Assembly: GCA_015657535.1 (NCBI GenBank)
Contig: JADHZB010002094.1
Location: forward strand, 36,986-100,985
Origin: Nephromyces sp. MM_2019
Taxonomy: Eukaryota > Apicomplexa > Aconoidasida > Nephromycida
Length of the DNA: 64,000 bases
Direction of reading: 5' to 3'
This document shows, piece by piece, positions 1 to 11,833 of the stretch (within the stretch, counting starts at the first letter, position 1; each line of letters starts with the position of its first letter). The notes under the pieces were generated by a model that had not been told where the DNA came from, did no database searches, and was given only the letters and a program-made list of their open reading frames with translations. The translations under genes and the position numbers were made by a program.

Positions 1-1892
1 ATGCAGCAATGAACGGTGGCCGATTTAATACAAATTTCCGGTTGTTTTTTCAAATTATGTATTTCTCTGTCACACATACTATTTGTTTAGCTATTGATTA
101 TGCGCTAAACTACTTTTGCAAGGTCCTGGATATTTTGTAAAAGAGTAAGTTGAGAATCATGCAGGTTGACAACGGAAGTGGGGGCCCTCGAGCGTAGTAG
201 TATGCTTATCGCAAATTTCCTTGTAGACATACTTTGAGCTATTCGATGACTAAGAAATGGTTTGATGAGGCATGCGAATTGTTAAGGTTTATATCTTATT
301 CCTACACGTATCTCAGGCTGCCTACTTTTTGTATGCTTCTCTAAGGCGCAATAATCTGCCGAGAGTCATCATTAATTTATTACCGCTTTATAGAGGTCTT
401 TTATGACGATCTAACAAAGTATCAGAATATGCAGTACGCTTTTGAGGCTTTGGCGTAGGATCCAAGCCGATCAACTTTGATATGACTGTTCGTAGTATTG
501 CGAATGCTGCATGATGAGCAAGCGTTCCCAAAGGTCCAGAAGGGTGTGATTTAGGCCTTATAAAGTGATTTGTATTCTGTATAAAATGATGATCATGCTG
601 AATTTATTCTTCTGTTTATATACGGTAAATTGAGGGAAATGCTTGTAATTTGGGACCATGTAAGCAGTCATGCTTTACTCTGGTAATTTATATATCTTTG
701 GTATTTTTATGCGGGGAGGCAACATTTTTTTGTTGCTTTGTGAGTGTACATGGGGGCGTTGTGGTAATTCGATCTTTCCTTATCCGCTGTTGTTTTAAGA
801 ATCTCAATTAGTAGAAGGCTTTGCGGAAAATTCGATTTAAAACTTTTCTGTTGTTGATTATATCTTAAGTCCGGTATAGTATCTGTATTTTTTGATATTA
901 CATTATGTCAGAAATTTTTATTCGAGATATCGTTTTGGTGTTTTTGCGTTGGCATGCGTATTTGTGTGCGCAGTTTGCTGTAGGGTAATCAAATACTTGC
1001 ATAACATTTTGTGGCCAGGTTTTTAGATCACTGGGAGTTACTTGCATTTTTATTTATTCATTATGGTGATACTATTCTCTAACAGGATTGAAGGCGCTAT
1101 TATTTTTGCTAACGGAATTGAAGGTGTAACCTTTCCGGTTGCTTTTTAGTAGCATGTGATGTATATTTTTCGGATCTTATTCACGGTGCGGTTCTTTCCT
1201 CTGACTCTAGAATTATTTTTTTGCTACGAATACAACACGGTTTTGTCGATTGTTTTTATTGTGATGTTTTGAGTTCTTTTTTCTTGAATATGAAAGTTCT
1301 CTTCTCTTGGCTCGGGGTTTTTTGTATGAAAGCTTGTTTACGTAACAGGCTTTATTTTTTCTATAGCCGTTGTGTGTTTGTTCACTTTGCGGACAGTATT
1401 GTGGCGGTGGTTCCTGAGGCCTTAAGGAATTATTTTTATGTAATGCAAATATAGCCGTGTGAAGTTCACAATTGCCGCATAAGTGGCGTCACACATTATA
1501 ATGGTGTTGTTCAATTCGGCGCCACATATTCAATCTACCTCGCAAGTTACTGACCCACGAAAAAAAATTTCTGAAGGTTGGATAACCGCCGAATTAATTT
1601 CAAGCTGACTAGCAAAAGTAAAAAATATCCTTCCTTTATAACTGGCTTTTCTATTTTTTTAGATGAGGCTTTGACAGTGATGCAACTTTAATTAAGACAA
1701 GCACAAGCTGATGCACTTAACTTTTGCAGCTATAAGAATTTCCGATTATGGAACCCGTTACTACTGCCTCTCATATTTATGCTAAAAATAAGGGTTGATT
1801 TGTATACAATCATCTTCCTTTATAGCAGCGCGTGGCGTTCAAACCTATGCCCGAAAACATTTTTGAATTTCTAGGCTCTATCCCGCAGGCGT
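1..1892. other. no gene recognised
   Basis: I see no convincing exon on either strand. The longest open stretch (1221-1454, +) has no ATG start and no splice context. Bases 600-1,450 are T-rich on the + strand. A short imperfect direct repeat, a CTAAC box followed by ATTGAAGG, occurs near 1,079 and 1,110. Confidence 0.5.
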
Positions 1893-4706
1893 TTAGAATT
1901 GTGGGCCTAAGTATTGGATATGAAAGCAATACTGCACATAATCACGAACACGATGGAATAGCTCCACAGAAATGTGGATGTTAGGTTTTATGGCGGAAAC
2001 AAAGGTGACAGTATACCAGTTTTGCGATGCCGGAAGACCCAGAAGTTGGCGCACGATAAATGCTTGTGGAAGTGCAGTAATTCGAACTTTCCCCGCCGTA
2101 GGCTTCATAGTAGTTCTAAATAGAATTACTTTGGCCCCTGTCGTACCAAAATAAGCAAATTGTGGAATAGCTGCGCATAAGCTCTTGGGTGACCCGACAT
2201 TTGCCAAAAGCTAGCGACACCAGAGATATCCTCATTGTACCTCGAAAACCCCATGATATTCATAATTCGCACTGGCAAACCACGTATTGTGCCTCAAAGG
2301 GGAGCACGTGAAAGCTTGATAATTTTCCAGCGGGTAAGCATATGGAGTAGTCTCCGCTAATAGTAGCTCGCTTTGCCCCAATAAACTGAACCTGCGATGC
2401 GTTGCTATAGGTGCAATGCTGGGTACCTGCGCAGCTCATGTCAGAGCAACAGATCGCAGCGCGAATGCTTATTAAGGACTTCCATATAGAATGCTATGCC
2501 TACCGGCTATTGGTGGTCCTCACTATTTGACAATTGTTTGGTTCCTTCTGAGGGTATTAGCAAATACTTGACAGCCATAAAAAATGAAGCTTTTTTTTGG
2601 GGGCATCTGATCACCAGTAGGTCAGGTTGCACATTCTTATAGGTAATACCCATTGTGGCTCCAAGGTGGTCGCTAATTATGCCGAGCGACTGTACGCACT
2701 CCGTATGCATGCTTTGGTAAAGTGATGACGTCAATGCAGCTCCTTTTCATTGATTTATTGCGAGTTCTTAGCGTTGATGGAAACATTTGAGGAACGTATA
2801 TTTTTCTGTGGTGGATTCTAGACATGTAATAAAAAAATGCTTAACTGTATCCTTGGAATTACTTCAAAACCCCTTGGTCATTTTGTGCGTGCCATCAAAT
2901 CCAAAATTTGAGCGACTTGTCTGAGCGACCACTGCAGTACGCTGACTTTTGTACCCGCTTGAAACAGACAGCTCATATATAACAAGACAATATGCACTCC
3001 GTCTGCCATGTAAAAGTGCTGAATCAGATTTGTCAAAATTCATATTTACAGCACGCTTAGTTTAGGTAGCAAAAAAGAAGTATCCACTGAGAAGCATATC
3101 AGGCAATTTTGAGGGGAAATTATACTTCGAACATATTTGGTAACAGTGCTGTCACCTTCAACGTAGTCTCTGAATTCTGGAGCATAAACCGAGTATCCGC
3201 ACTGTGAAATTCCACCTAGTGACTGAAACTTCACCCCAAAGTCACTCCAATGGATCCCACGGTAAACTGAGATTAAGAGTGGGAGCAGCCGCTATATTCG
3301 TTCTTTTTTACTCTAGAGCCACGACGACCCCCCGTGTATTCGAGGTATAGATTACCTCTTTGGATCAATAATTAAAACTACATGCTGCTGGTGCTGTAAC
3401 TCGACCATGCTAGGCACAGGGCTCTGAAGTACGTGATTGCATTTGATTCTCCCTCAGGAGCTACTTTCCAATGCGTTTAAACAAACGTGATATAAGATTA
3501 GCTTGCTTTCCAGTGCCTACTGCGAATAATTCCACGGTAACCTGCTATACTTTTTAGCCCAGGTAACATCATCAATTGCCGTTTGGTCACGAAAACATCG
3601 CGGCCGATACTACGTTCGGTGGAGTTGTACCGTTTATCCAAAGGATGAAAGTAGGCAGCCCTATTAGTGAGGCTGAGACAAGAAAGTGAATAGCCACCAC
3701 TGGAGGGGTTTAACCCATGAGCATGCATTAGTGCACGCTCTAACGATAAATCTAAATTAATTTTTATAGCTACACAAGTACATATTGTGCATCCAAGGTT
3801 GCTCGTAGCAGCTAGCTCAAAACTAAACTCTCCTGAGATCGTGTCCTTACAAGTATATACGTATAATTGTGAGTACGTGCTAGCTGCAACACACGATGCA
3901 GTCGCCTTGTGATAGACAAGGGGCACCTTCCTAGCATTATATATGTGCTTTCCCATCGGGTTCCAGTATGGCATGGCCTTTCGCTAATGACCATCAAATA
4001 GTTCTTGCGCTGTATCTCTTTTTTTTCTTATTTGAAAGCGTCATTATGTTCAAAAAAGATGAGTAGCCTATAGGCTGACCAGGAGCTAATAGTATAGTCA
4101 ACTGCGGAAATGGTAGAAAATATCTTCTAAGCAGCTAAGGCTTGTCGCAAAATTCATGAGAAACAACCACGGGAAAAATGGGTATACAAGGCCTAAGTTA
4201 ATAGATGTTATAATCGCGTCCTTCATAAGCACTCAAAAAAACTCGGCAACCGAAAGAAGATGCCTGCCTTGATTGTTAAAAGGGATTAAGAGCTACCTTC
4301 TTTTCAACAATAAGTTCGCTGCTGCTTACACGAAAAATGGAACGGTAATCTTCAGCTACTACGAGAAAAAAATTTAGTTGCTACCAAAGTGAAATTTAGA
4401 ATGGTAGCCTAGAGCTGCTACCGCAAGCTTCTCAGAATTTCCCATACATCGAATGATTTTCACAAGCGAATAATGGCTTGAAGCTCATTTCTACTCGCCT
4501 TGCTTGTGTGTTATGATGCCCTTAGCTTGCCCCAATAAGTCGCTTCGGAGACAAGTGGCCACGAGGATACAGGTTAGCAATATGGCGCATATTGATGGAA
4601 GAAATAAACCTATTATGGTTATCAGACATTTGTACTTTACGACATCCACGCTAGTGTTTCGTATCATAGAGTGAGATGAATGCGTGTAGCTCAGCGACTT
4701 CTTCAT
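1893..4706 (-). CDS. unrecognised Cys-rich protein with a membrane segment, at least 7 exons
   Basis: Exons on the minus strand (5' to 3'): 4706-4495, 4358-4297, 3983-3521, 3266-3156, 2739-2524, 2426-2284, 2210-1893 (stop). From 3983 onward every junction keeps frame, including a 73-base intron between 2284 and 2210. The join from the first to the second exon is out of phase, so an exon is missing or misplaced there. The start at 4706 has an in-frame stop (TAA) four codons upstream. The first exon encodes one strongly hydrophobic stretch of about 20 residues (around residues 31-50), which could be a signal anchor. The remainder, roughly 440 residues, is rich in Cys, Ser, Tyr and beta-type residues with no motif I recognise. 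I infer a surface or secretory-pathway protein. Weakest splice sites: the acceptors at 3984 and 2740. Confidence 0.5.
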
Positions 4707-4933
4707 ATAGCTTTTTTAAGCAAGTATAAGCTAGTCTTTGTCATTACTGTGGAATTTAATATCAGTCTGTAACAACTTGCACTTGCTGATTAAGGTGGTG
4801 CAAAGGATAAAAGAGGTGTATTTTGCCATTGATACGTTGCTGTGGTTAGCTCTCACAAGCTGAGCACATTCATTATTGCATCACTACGGACAACAAACGG
4901 TGTCCTTGCCTTGTGCATTAACTCCTGTGACTA

Positions 4934-5231
4934 CTAGTGACATATTTTAGATGGCAGCTCATGCGAAATGCTATTTTTTGAGTCATGAAAGCACATAAAC
5001 TCTAAATGAAGTGCATTATCCATATGAAAAAGTTGAGATTTTGAACTAAACCCCAAGTTGCTGGTGTAGTCTAGCTGAGACACCTGGCACCTAAGCGCAA
5101 GGTAATCTGAAGAAACCCCGAGACATACGGTATCCAGCGCATAAACAATTGCTTTATGCAAAAATTCATATCAATATTCACTGTATCAAGCTAAAAACAA
5201 ACCTCACCATCACGGGGAGCACGAATATCGC
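4934..5231 (-). CDS. possible terminal exon of another minus-strand gene
   Basis: An open frame of about 75 codons ends at a TAG at 4934 and has a balanced, protein-like composition with several Cys. A strong pyrimidine-tract acceptor lies near 5,206 (TTTGTTTTTAG), but it feeds a different frame, which is also open up to a possible donor near 5,090. I cannot decide which frame is used. It lies about 230 bases upstream of the first ATG of the gene at 1893-4706, so it is either a separate gene or its missing 5' part. Confidence 0.25.
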
Positions 5232-7102
5232 TTAGATTAAAATTGGATACTAAAGCAACCCGAAGAAAACTAACCAAACAAATGGACTCACTCAGCACCT
5301 ATACCTCACGTCCGGTGGAATTACCTCTTCTTTCCCTAACTTTGTCAATTGAAACATCCTTTCAATACTTTTCCTTACTTTTTGAATTTCAGTGGATATT
5401 TTACTGCTTTAGCACCGCTGGTGACGCATGTGCGCGTTAGAGAGGGGTTTACGGAAAGTTGTAGCCCCTCAACTAGGCACATGGAAGCTCCTAGAGGTTT
5501 ACGCCTAACCTCATAATAGAAAGCTCACCTAATAAATTTCTCGAACCATATATCATAGGCTACAGTAAACATGAATGTTTCGCCCCACATTAAGTTTTTG
5601 CAAGCATTTTTATTGGAAAATCCCCACAAATCTTGCTGTTTTTATTACCATTCAAACACATGCGAAAACGATGTATAGCAGACCCCAAAAATAAGTTCAA
5701 ACAAGTAGCTACTTTATACTGCTGATGGAAGATAAAGTGTATGTCATTGGGAAGCAAGTCCTAAAGACTGAGTATATACGGGCTGCCCCGCGAAAGCGGT
5801 AGAGCTAGGCTACGAGCATTAAGTAAACTGCCTTTCGTTGGCGAATTGGCCTTCCATTAGCACATGTCATTATCACAGCACAAGCACTACCCGGATATAT
5901 ACAGGCACTGTAAATCAATGCGTGAATGGTGCACGAGGTACTACTCCTTATGTGAGGCTTTGTGAACACATGCAAGTGTTTGGGGGGGAAATGGAAGGAA
6001 TTAATTTGTGGTTAGAGTGGAAGTCAGATAGTTCATAGGCGATTATATACAGCATCTGGCACTGCCCCAAGTGTATAAATATAGGTGCTGAATAAGTTCC
6101 ATGATGATTTGCACCTTAGCTGTGTAATGGCTTTCTCTAACTTACCTTCCATTATCGAATACTTATGGCGGAGTAGCAATGTTACAATCGTTGCAAGGTA
6201 ATTTTCAGGTTGATAATGTTAACTTTCAGTTTAAGTGACTTAAGTGATCACACTCGTCGGCGAGCTACACAAAAACAATAGCCTGCATGGCCAAAATGTT
6301 TTTCCCGTTCGTTCGAACTCTCAGATAATGGGCGCTTCCCTGGATTTATTTGAAGCAAAAGCCTTTTAATTTGCAAGGGCTGTCAATTTTCTCAGTACAC
6401 CGCAGAGGTGAAACTTACCCTACTAGATTAAAATGGCACAACCCAGCGAACATTTGTTCAAGACCGATCAAACATCGGTACCTCAGCCCCCAGCAAAGTC
6501 AAGGTACTGTTCGTGCCACACCTTTGCAGCGCACATAGCATATCGCTTAAGAGTGAGTACCAACTTTTCAGTACCATTTAAGTATATTACAGTCATATAT
6601 TCCCAAAAAGTTCCCAGCAGTCTCCATTTAATTGGTTACACCTATCGTGCGCTGTATTCAGTAGAAAACGTAGTTCCATTACCCTCTCGCTTTGGCAGGT
6701 AATCAAGGAACTCAATTTCCATAGGTTAAAAAGTATTAATTCTCAAAGGTTTTTCGAATACAAACCAAAGGGATAGTCTATGTGAAAACTTAGGCAGTAA
6801 TCCCGCAGGAAGCTCCTACCACACTGTAGTGGATACAATGCTCCTTTATTCTTGCTTCTACAAAACTACCCTCATCAATATTGTATTCAGTTACACTGTG
6901 TGCTGCTCCTCACATTTCTTGTGCTAGATAGTCATCGATTCTTGACTGACAATCGCCATTCTGACTACGCCATCAAGTAATTTTTAATGATCCTGCAGAG
7001 AGTGCCTAGGTTGCCTCAACTATGTAATTTTTGTCCTATCATTTTCCTAAAGTCCATCGTAGCGCTTGTCTTGGTGTTCCTTTATGTTATTTTACGCGCC
7101 TA
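5232..7102. other. no gene resolved
   Basis: Short open frames occur on both strands (for example 6,433-6,702, +), but none has a credible start, splice sites and codon pattern together. I treat this stretch as intergenic or intronic. Confidence 0.35.
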
Positions 7103-7173
7103 TTAATTTTCCGACTGGTAATGAACTACATTTGTTTTCGTTTCTAGTAAAGGAAAGTAGAGATACCTCTTAC

Positions 7174-7306
7174 TTCCGAATAGCACACGCCCACCCAGCA
7201 ATATAGTCTCAGTTATATTGCTGCCGGTCGACCTGTAGTCTGACGAAGATGATTGAAAACTCCACAGTGCATCCAACAGACGCTTTTTAAAAACGCATAA
7301 AACCAT
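7174..7306 (-). CDS. possible first exon of an unrecognised gene
   Basis: On the minus strand an ATG at 7306 opens about 44 codons and ends at a good donor (GTAAGA at 7173). No partner exon was found further along the strand. It sits only 20 bases from a possible exon of the + strand gene to its right, so both calls cannot easily be right. Confidence 0.2.
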
Positions 7307-8097
7307 CTATTTTCTTCATTTTCAGTATTATACAGCACCTACCGGCACAGGCAGCGGCTAATGGAGAAATAATGGCTCTTACTGAACTGGTAAAAATACC
7401 CAAAAGCGCTAGCAATACACACTTGCATTTAGTAAACAACGGTGAACTTGCGTAGCAGCATGTGAAGTGGCAGCACAGCGTAGTATACCTCCTTTAAAAT
7501 CAGCGACTGAAGCATACCATTGATTAAAATACCCCCTCTTGTGTCCCGTACAGTACCAACAGCAGCTTGCGGAACTCAGCGCGGCGCACTCTTTACTGTT
7601 GGTAATGAGATACCGATGCCTACCTTATACATGTCTGGGGCTTACACGATGCGTGCAAAGTTTGAAGTACTGGCAAAATTTTAAAAGCTTGATTTACCGG
7701 CAAATTTAAAGTTTTCGTTAACAATTTTTCCTTATTTAAGTCAATGTCAAAGCCCTATGAATGCGACTTCTTTTTACCTACGAACAGTTTATTCTAAACG
7801 TTAACGCGTCACTTAAATTAAATGCTGCACCTTGTCAGTAAATCACCATTTCTTTGTATTAAATAGGATATCCTCTTAGTTTAGTGCCAGGAGCCTGATC
7901 TTCATATTTCCCCATTACCAGTGCATTTATTTCCAACATCACATAACTTCAATATTAGTAGAAATACAAAACAATCTCATTATGGGAGATATTACTTTGC
8001 AAGTTGTATTTACGTCGAAGCGCATATCTTTTACTACTCTAGGAAGATCAAGAACAGCTCAATGTTATGCTGGCTCCCTATATTTCTGGTAACGCAG

Positions 8098-11000
8098 GGG
8101 TTTTAAGTACTCCCGACGAGAATATAATGCTCCTTAAGAGGGGCCTAGATCTGCGTCTGCAGGAATTTGAGGAAGATTGCCGTCGTATCCAGGTTAGCTA
8201 GGCAAATATAAACCTAAACGATAAACAGCTAATGACCTTCAGTGTCCTTCACCACTCCGGCTGCACGCTGGTAGTGATTGTCCAAGCTACCCATTTTAAC
8301 TTGGCCTTAGTTGCATAGACTGTATCCCAACAAAAAATATATTTCGTAATAAACATGCAGCAAACAGAAAGGAGGCTACAAAGGAGGATTGAAGAAACAA
8401 CGCTGAATTACGACTGCTTGATGGTGGAAGCTCAAGGTTAGGGGTACTGCCAGTAAAGTTTTCCTCTCTCGTTAATTTGCTGCTTAATATCAGTGGGGCT
8501 GTCTTGTGATATTGAGGGAATATTATACAGAACCGTGTTTAATGAATAGTCACGCAAAGGCTAGGTGATTAAGCTAAATTAATATTTAATCTGTTCGGCT
8601 ATAAGGATACGATATTTTCTGCAAAGCGAGCACAGGAATCAGCTCCAGTTTTCGCATTATATATGCGTTAATAGCTTTCTCAATCCTTTGAAAGGCCATT
8701 GAGGTTCTTACTGAGCTGGATAGAGTAGAAAACACGGTATGAATTGATATGATATTGTGCTGGCAGAAATATGGTGTAGTTCTTGCGCAGTTCCCTGCAA
8801 CATAGAAATACAGCGTTGGGCAAGATGAGGGAATTATGATTACTTCAAGCCCAGTATCTAGATACGCGCAGTGAAATAGTTATGATATACTGGAGGATGA
8901 GCTCCAGTATTGGTATTACAGAAACACATTGCCATTATAACTAGTGACAGGCGTTGTAGTGGCCGTAAAATTGATGATAATGATGCCTCTGACGTGAGGT
9001 ACTTCGTACTGAATACTGAATTGGTTGTACTACAAACAAGAGCCCGATATTTTCTGCCATGCTTACTGTCCATATATAGTAACAAAATGAATTTCCCTCC
9101 CTGCCTACCATGTTATCGCTATTATAATATGGCAAAAATACCATTCTGCAGGATTTGCCGAAAGCCGCCTCCTCGAGCAAGTCAGAGATCAGCAGAAGGT
9201 TATAAGGTAAGCTTGAAATAGATTTTGAAAATTTGTTGATGACTGTGAAACTTGCGGGTGGGCCATCATCAAGGACCAACGAAGTGCATCTGGGGCTCTT
9301 ATATCTATATTTAAAATAAGCATAATCTGTGCAACTAAATAGCCTTTTCAAAAAAAAATAGGCTGGAGAACAGTTTAGAAGCTGCCTCGAAGCTTAAAGC
9401 CGCTCCAAAATTTCTCGGTTTTTTCAGCCTGCAGCAGCACGAGATAGATGAACTTAGGTTCCAAAGGGATCTTTACACTGATGAAACTAAGCGCTTACGT
9501 AACGCATGTCGCTACGGTTACTGGTACGAAGAAGGTAATCAGCATAGAGAACGCGTTAACTAGCAGCTGCGGTTTATTGTGCATGATACCCAAGCACTCA
9601 TAACGAATTCAACAAATTTGTTTATTTTTTCACTCATCAAGCCCATTCTTTCGCTACAAATTTTTGCAACAGAATAGAGTCTGGCCACATTAACTGTATT
9701 CATCGCTAACAACTAGTATCATTCTTTAATCTGCATTGTGCCAATGATGTTCCGGATGCCTTCAGTACCAAATGATTAATGAGTTATGCCATTACATTAT
9801 CAGTTTCACACAGCGTAATATATATTTATAAGCTTTGCACCAATCCTGTGCTTTGCCAATCCCATGTATGAAAAAGCCTATTCAAGCAGTTTAACTTGAA
9901 TGTCTACGAATCTTGCCTTGAATCTAAGAAATTACTTAAGTGCTCAGTTTCACTGCAAGCCTATGAAAACTTCCAGTAGTTGATCCTTTATTCCCGTCAA
10001 TCTTGAAGACTCACCTAGAGCTCATCTTCGCATAAAAGCACGCGCAGAATGGACAGTGTAGTTCAAGATAATACATTGCCTGTATAGCCAATCCAATTAC
10101 GGATAACCTCATAATAGTCTTATTTAAAAATTGCAAAAAAGGTGCGCTCAGGCGTAACTAGGGGTACAGGGCACCCCAGCAATAAACAGGAAGCCGCATT
10201 AGACGCGAAGCCTCTGCCGTCGCTGCATCATAGGGTTTCTTCACGACAACGGTAACTGTTAAAGCTGAATTTTTACAGTAATACTCTACAATGCCTATTC
10301 AAAGGTTACCGCAAGCAGGTTGCATTTGTAAATATTACTTTCGGGTCTGCACATGTGCACGAAACTAGATTCACGACGCTGAAATTCTATCAAAAAGTAT
10401 TCACATTTCAAATTAAGCTATTTCAGGCCAAGGTGGATGATTGATGTCTTGCATTCGAAAGAGAAGCTTACCGGCATTCCAGAAAACTCCACAGAAGGGA
10501 GGCAAAGAAAATATCAAACAGATGCAGAAGTACGAAATTCTTCAAAGGAGCAGCGAGCAAGATTTCGAGAGCCAAGGCGTGGATCTAGTAGGCTTCCAGA
10601 AAGTCAACAAGGCAAGAGTGGGAAGGCTGCTGTGACTAGTAGCGGTAATGATGCTGGAAACATACTCACCGGAATTATGTCTGCCTTTACACGTAATAGT
10701 GCTAATGACGGGCAGGCTAGAACTCCCAGTCAGAAGAATCCAAAGGATCTACGAGGTAATCAGAAATCTTCAGCTTCTGCTCAACGTCAAAGGAGGGATG
10801 ATATCTCTCTCAGAAGAAGCTCCAGCAGCGACAACGATTATGTAGGTGCGCAGATTGCACGGAAGCCAAGGAAAGATATTGAAACCAGGCAAATGCCGTT
10901 ATCTCATTCAACAAAGGAAACAAGACACGCGCGCTTGGAACATCGCCGAAACGCTTCAAAGGGGTTATCGGAGTCCGGGTATGCAAGCTCTGGTCATGAG

Positions 11001-11699
11001 AGAGAGCAGAGCAGCTATTCGAAACGATACCCAAGGTTACACTTTCCCAGAGAGGATTACAATCGTCCACGGGGAAATAATGGAGAGACAGAAGATGAAC
11101 TTAGACAAGGTGCCTATTCAGCAAGGAGCATAAGGTCTAGCCAGGAATGGGATGAGCCAGTAGACGCTACAGATAGCGAGTCCGTACATTCCCAGTTCGG
11201 AGAATATACATCAAGAGACGTGATTCAGAGGGCTAAGGAAGAATATCCAGGCATTAATTCCCGTTCTGGGGACTATACTCGAGATGGTTCAGTAGGCGAC
11301 ACTCACATCACTGGTAATGGGGGCCATACGATATCAAGAGCGGAATCTTCTGCCTTTCTTGTATCACCATGGACCTCCACTGTCGACGGCCAATTCGTAC
11401 CAACCGAAAACTTGCAAGCATCCCATTACAAGCAGCAACCAATTGAATCACTTACTTCAAGATCTTCTCAAGAATTTAATGTAAGAGATGGGTTTCCTGC
11501 AAGAACTCTCAACCAAGACGATGATTCGCCTGCGTATACCGAATCACCTCTCTTCAGTCCAAGGTCCATCTTTGCTAAGGACGACACGAAGTTACCGCAG
11601 ACAGCGGTATCCCCCCTACTCAGATCGAGAACCATAAGCTCGCCAAAGAATGCCCCCTGGGCCTTTAAACCTGCATGGAATTCTCCTCGTGCTGCGTAG
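8098..11699 (+). CDS. coiled-coil protein with long disordered tail (exon chain incomplete)
   Basis: Exons: 8098-8192, 8361-8423 (or 8436), 8695-8736, 9152-9206, 9362-9534, 10190-10251 and the terminal exon 10427-11699 (TAG stop). These joins keep frame: 8192/8361, 8423/8695, 9206/9362 and 10251/10427. At least one exon is missing between 8736 and 9152 and another between 9534 and 10190. A further possible exon lies at 7326-7389. The small exons encode heptad-like sequence rich in Leu, Glu, Arg and Gln (for example LDLRLQEFEED and SRLLEQVRDQQKVI), typical of coiled coils. The last exon encodes about 423 residues that look unfolded: many Ser, Arg, Gln and Asn, plus Ser-Pro pairs near the end. 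Such a layout is common in centrosomal, flagellar and cytoskeletal scaffolds, but no family was recognised. The 5' end is not defined. Confidence 0.6.
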
Positions 11700-11833
11700 C
11701 CATCCCATAAGGCTGTGTTAGCAGGTCCCTACGTCATCACGCAAGCACTTACTATTTGTTACGTTCGGCTCCGCGAAGGACTCAGGTTCAAAACCTCACG
11801 GATGCCATACACCATGAAGGACATAAAACCAGA

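Noticed and set aside
1221..1454. 77-codon open frame on the + strand
   Set aside because: It starts at TTG in T-rich DNA; the Phe/Cys/Val-rich product looks like chance.
8941..9351. 136-codon open frame on the minus strand
   Set aside because: It is antisense to a phase-consistent coiled-coil exon (9152-9206) and lacks an ATG in a suitable place.
9411..9420. 10-base intron GTTTTTTCAG within an exon
   Set aside because: Far too short to be spliced; the exon is read through and stays in frame.
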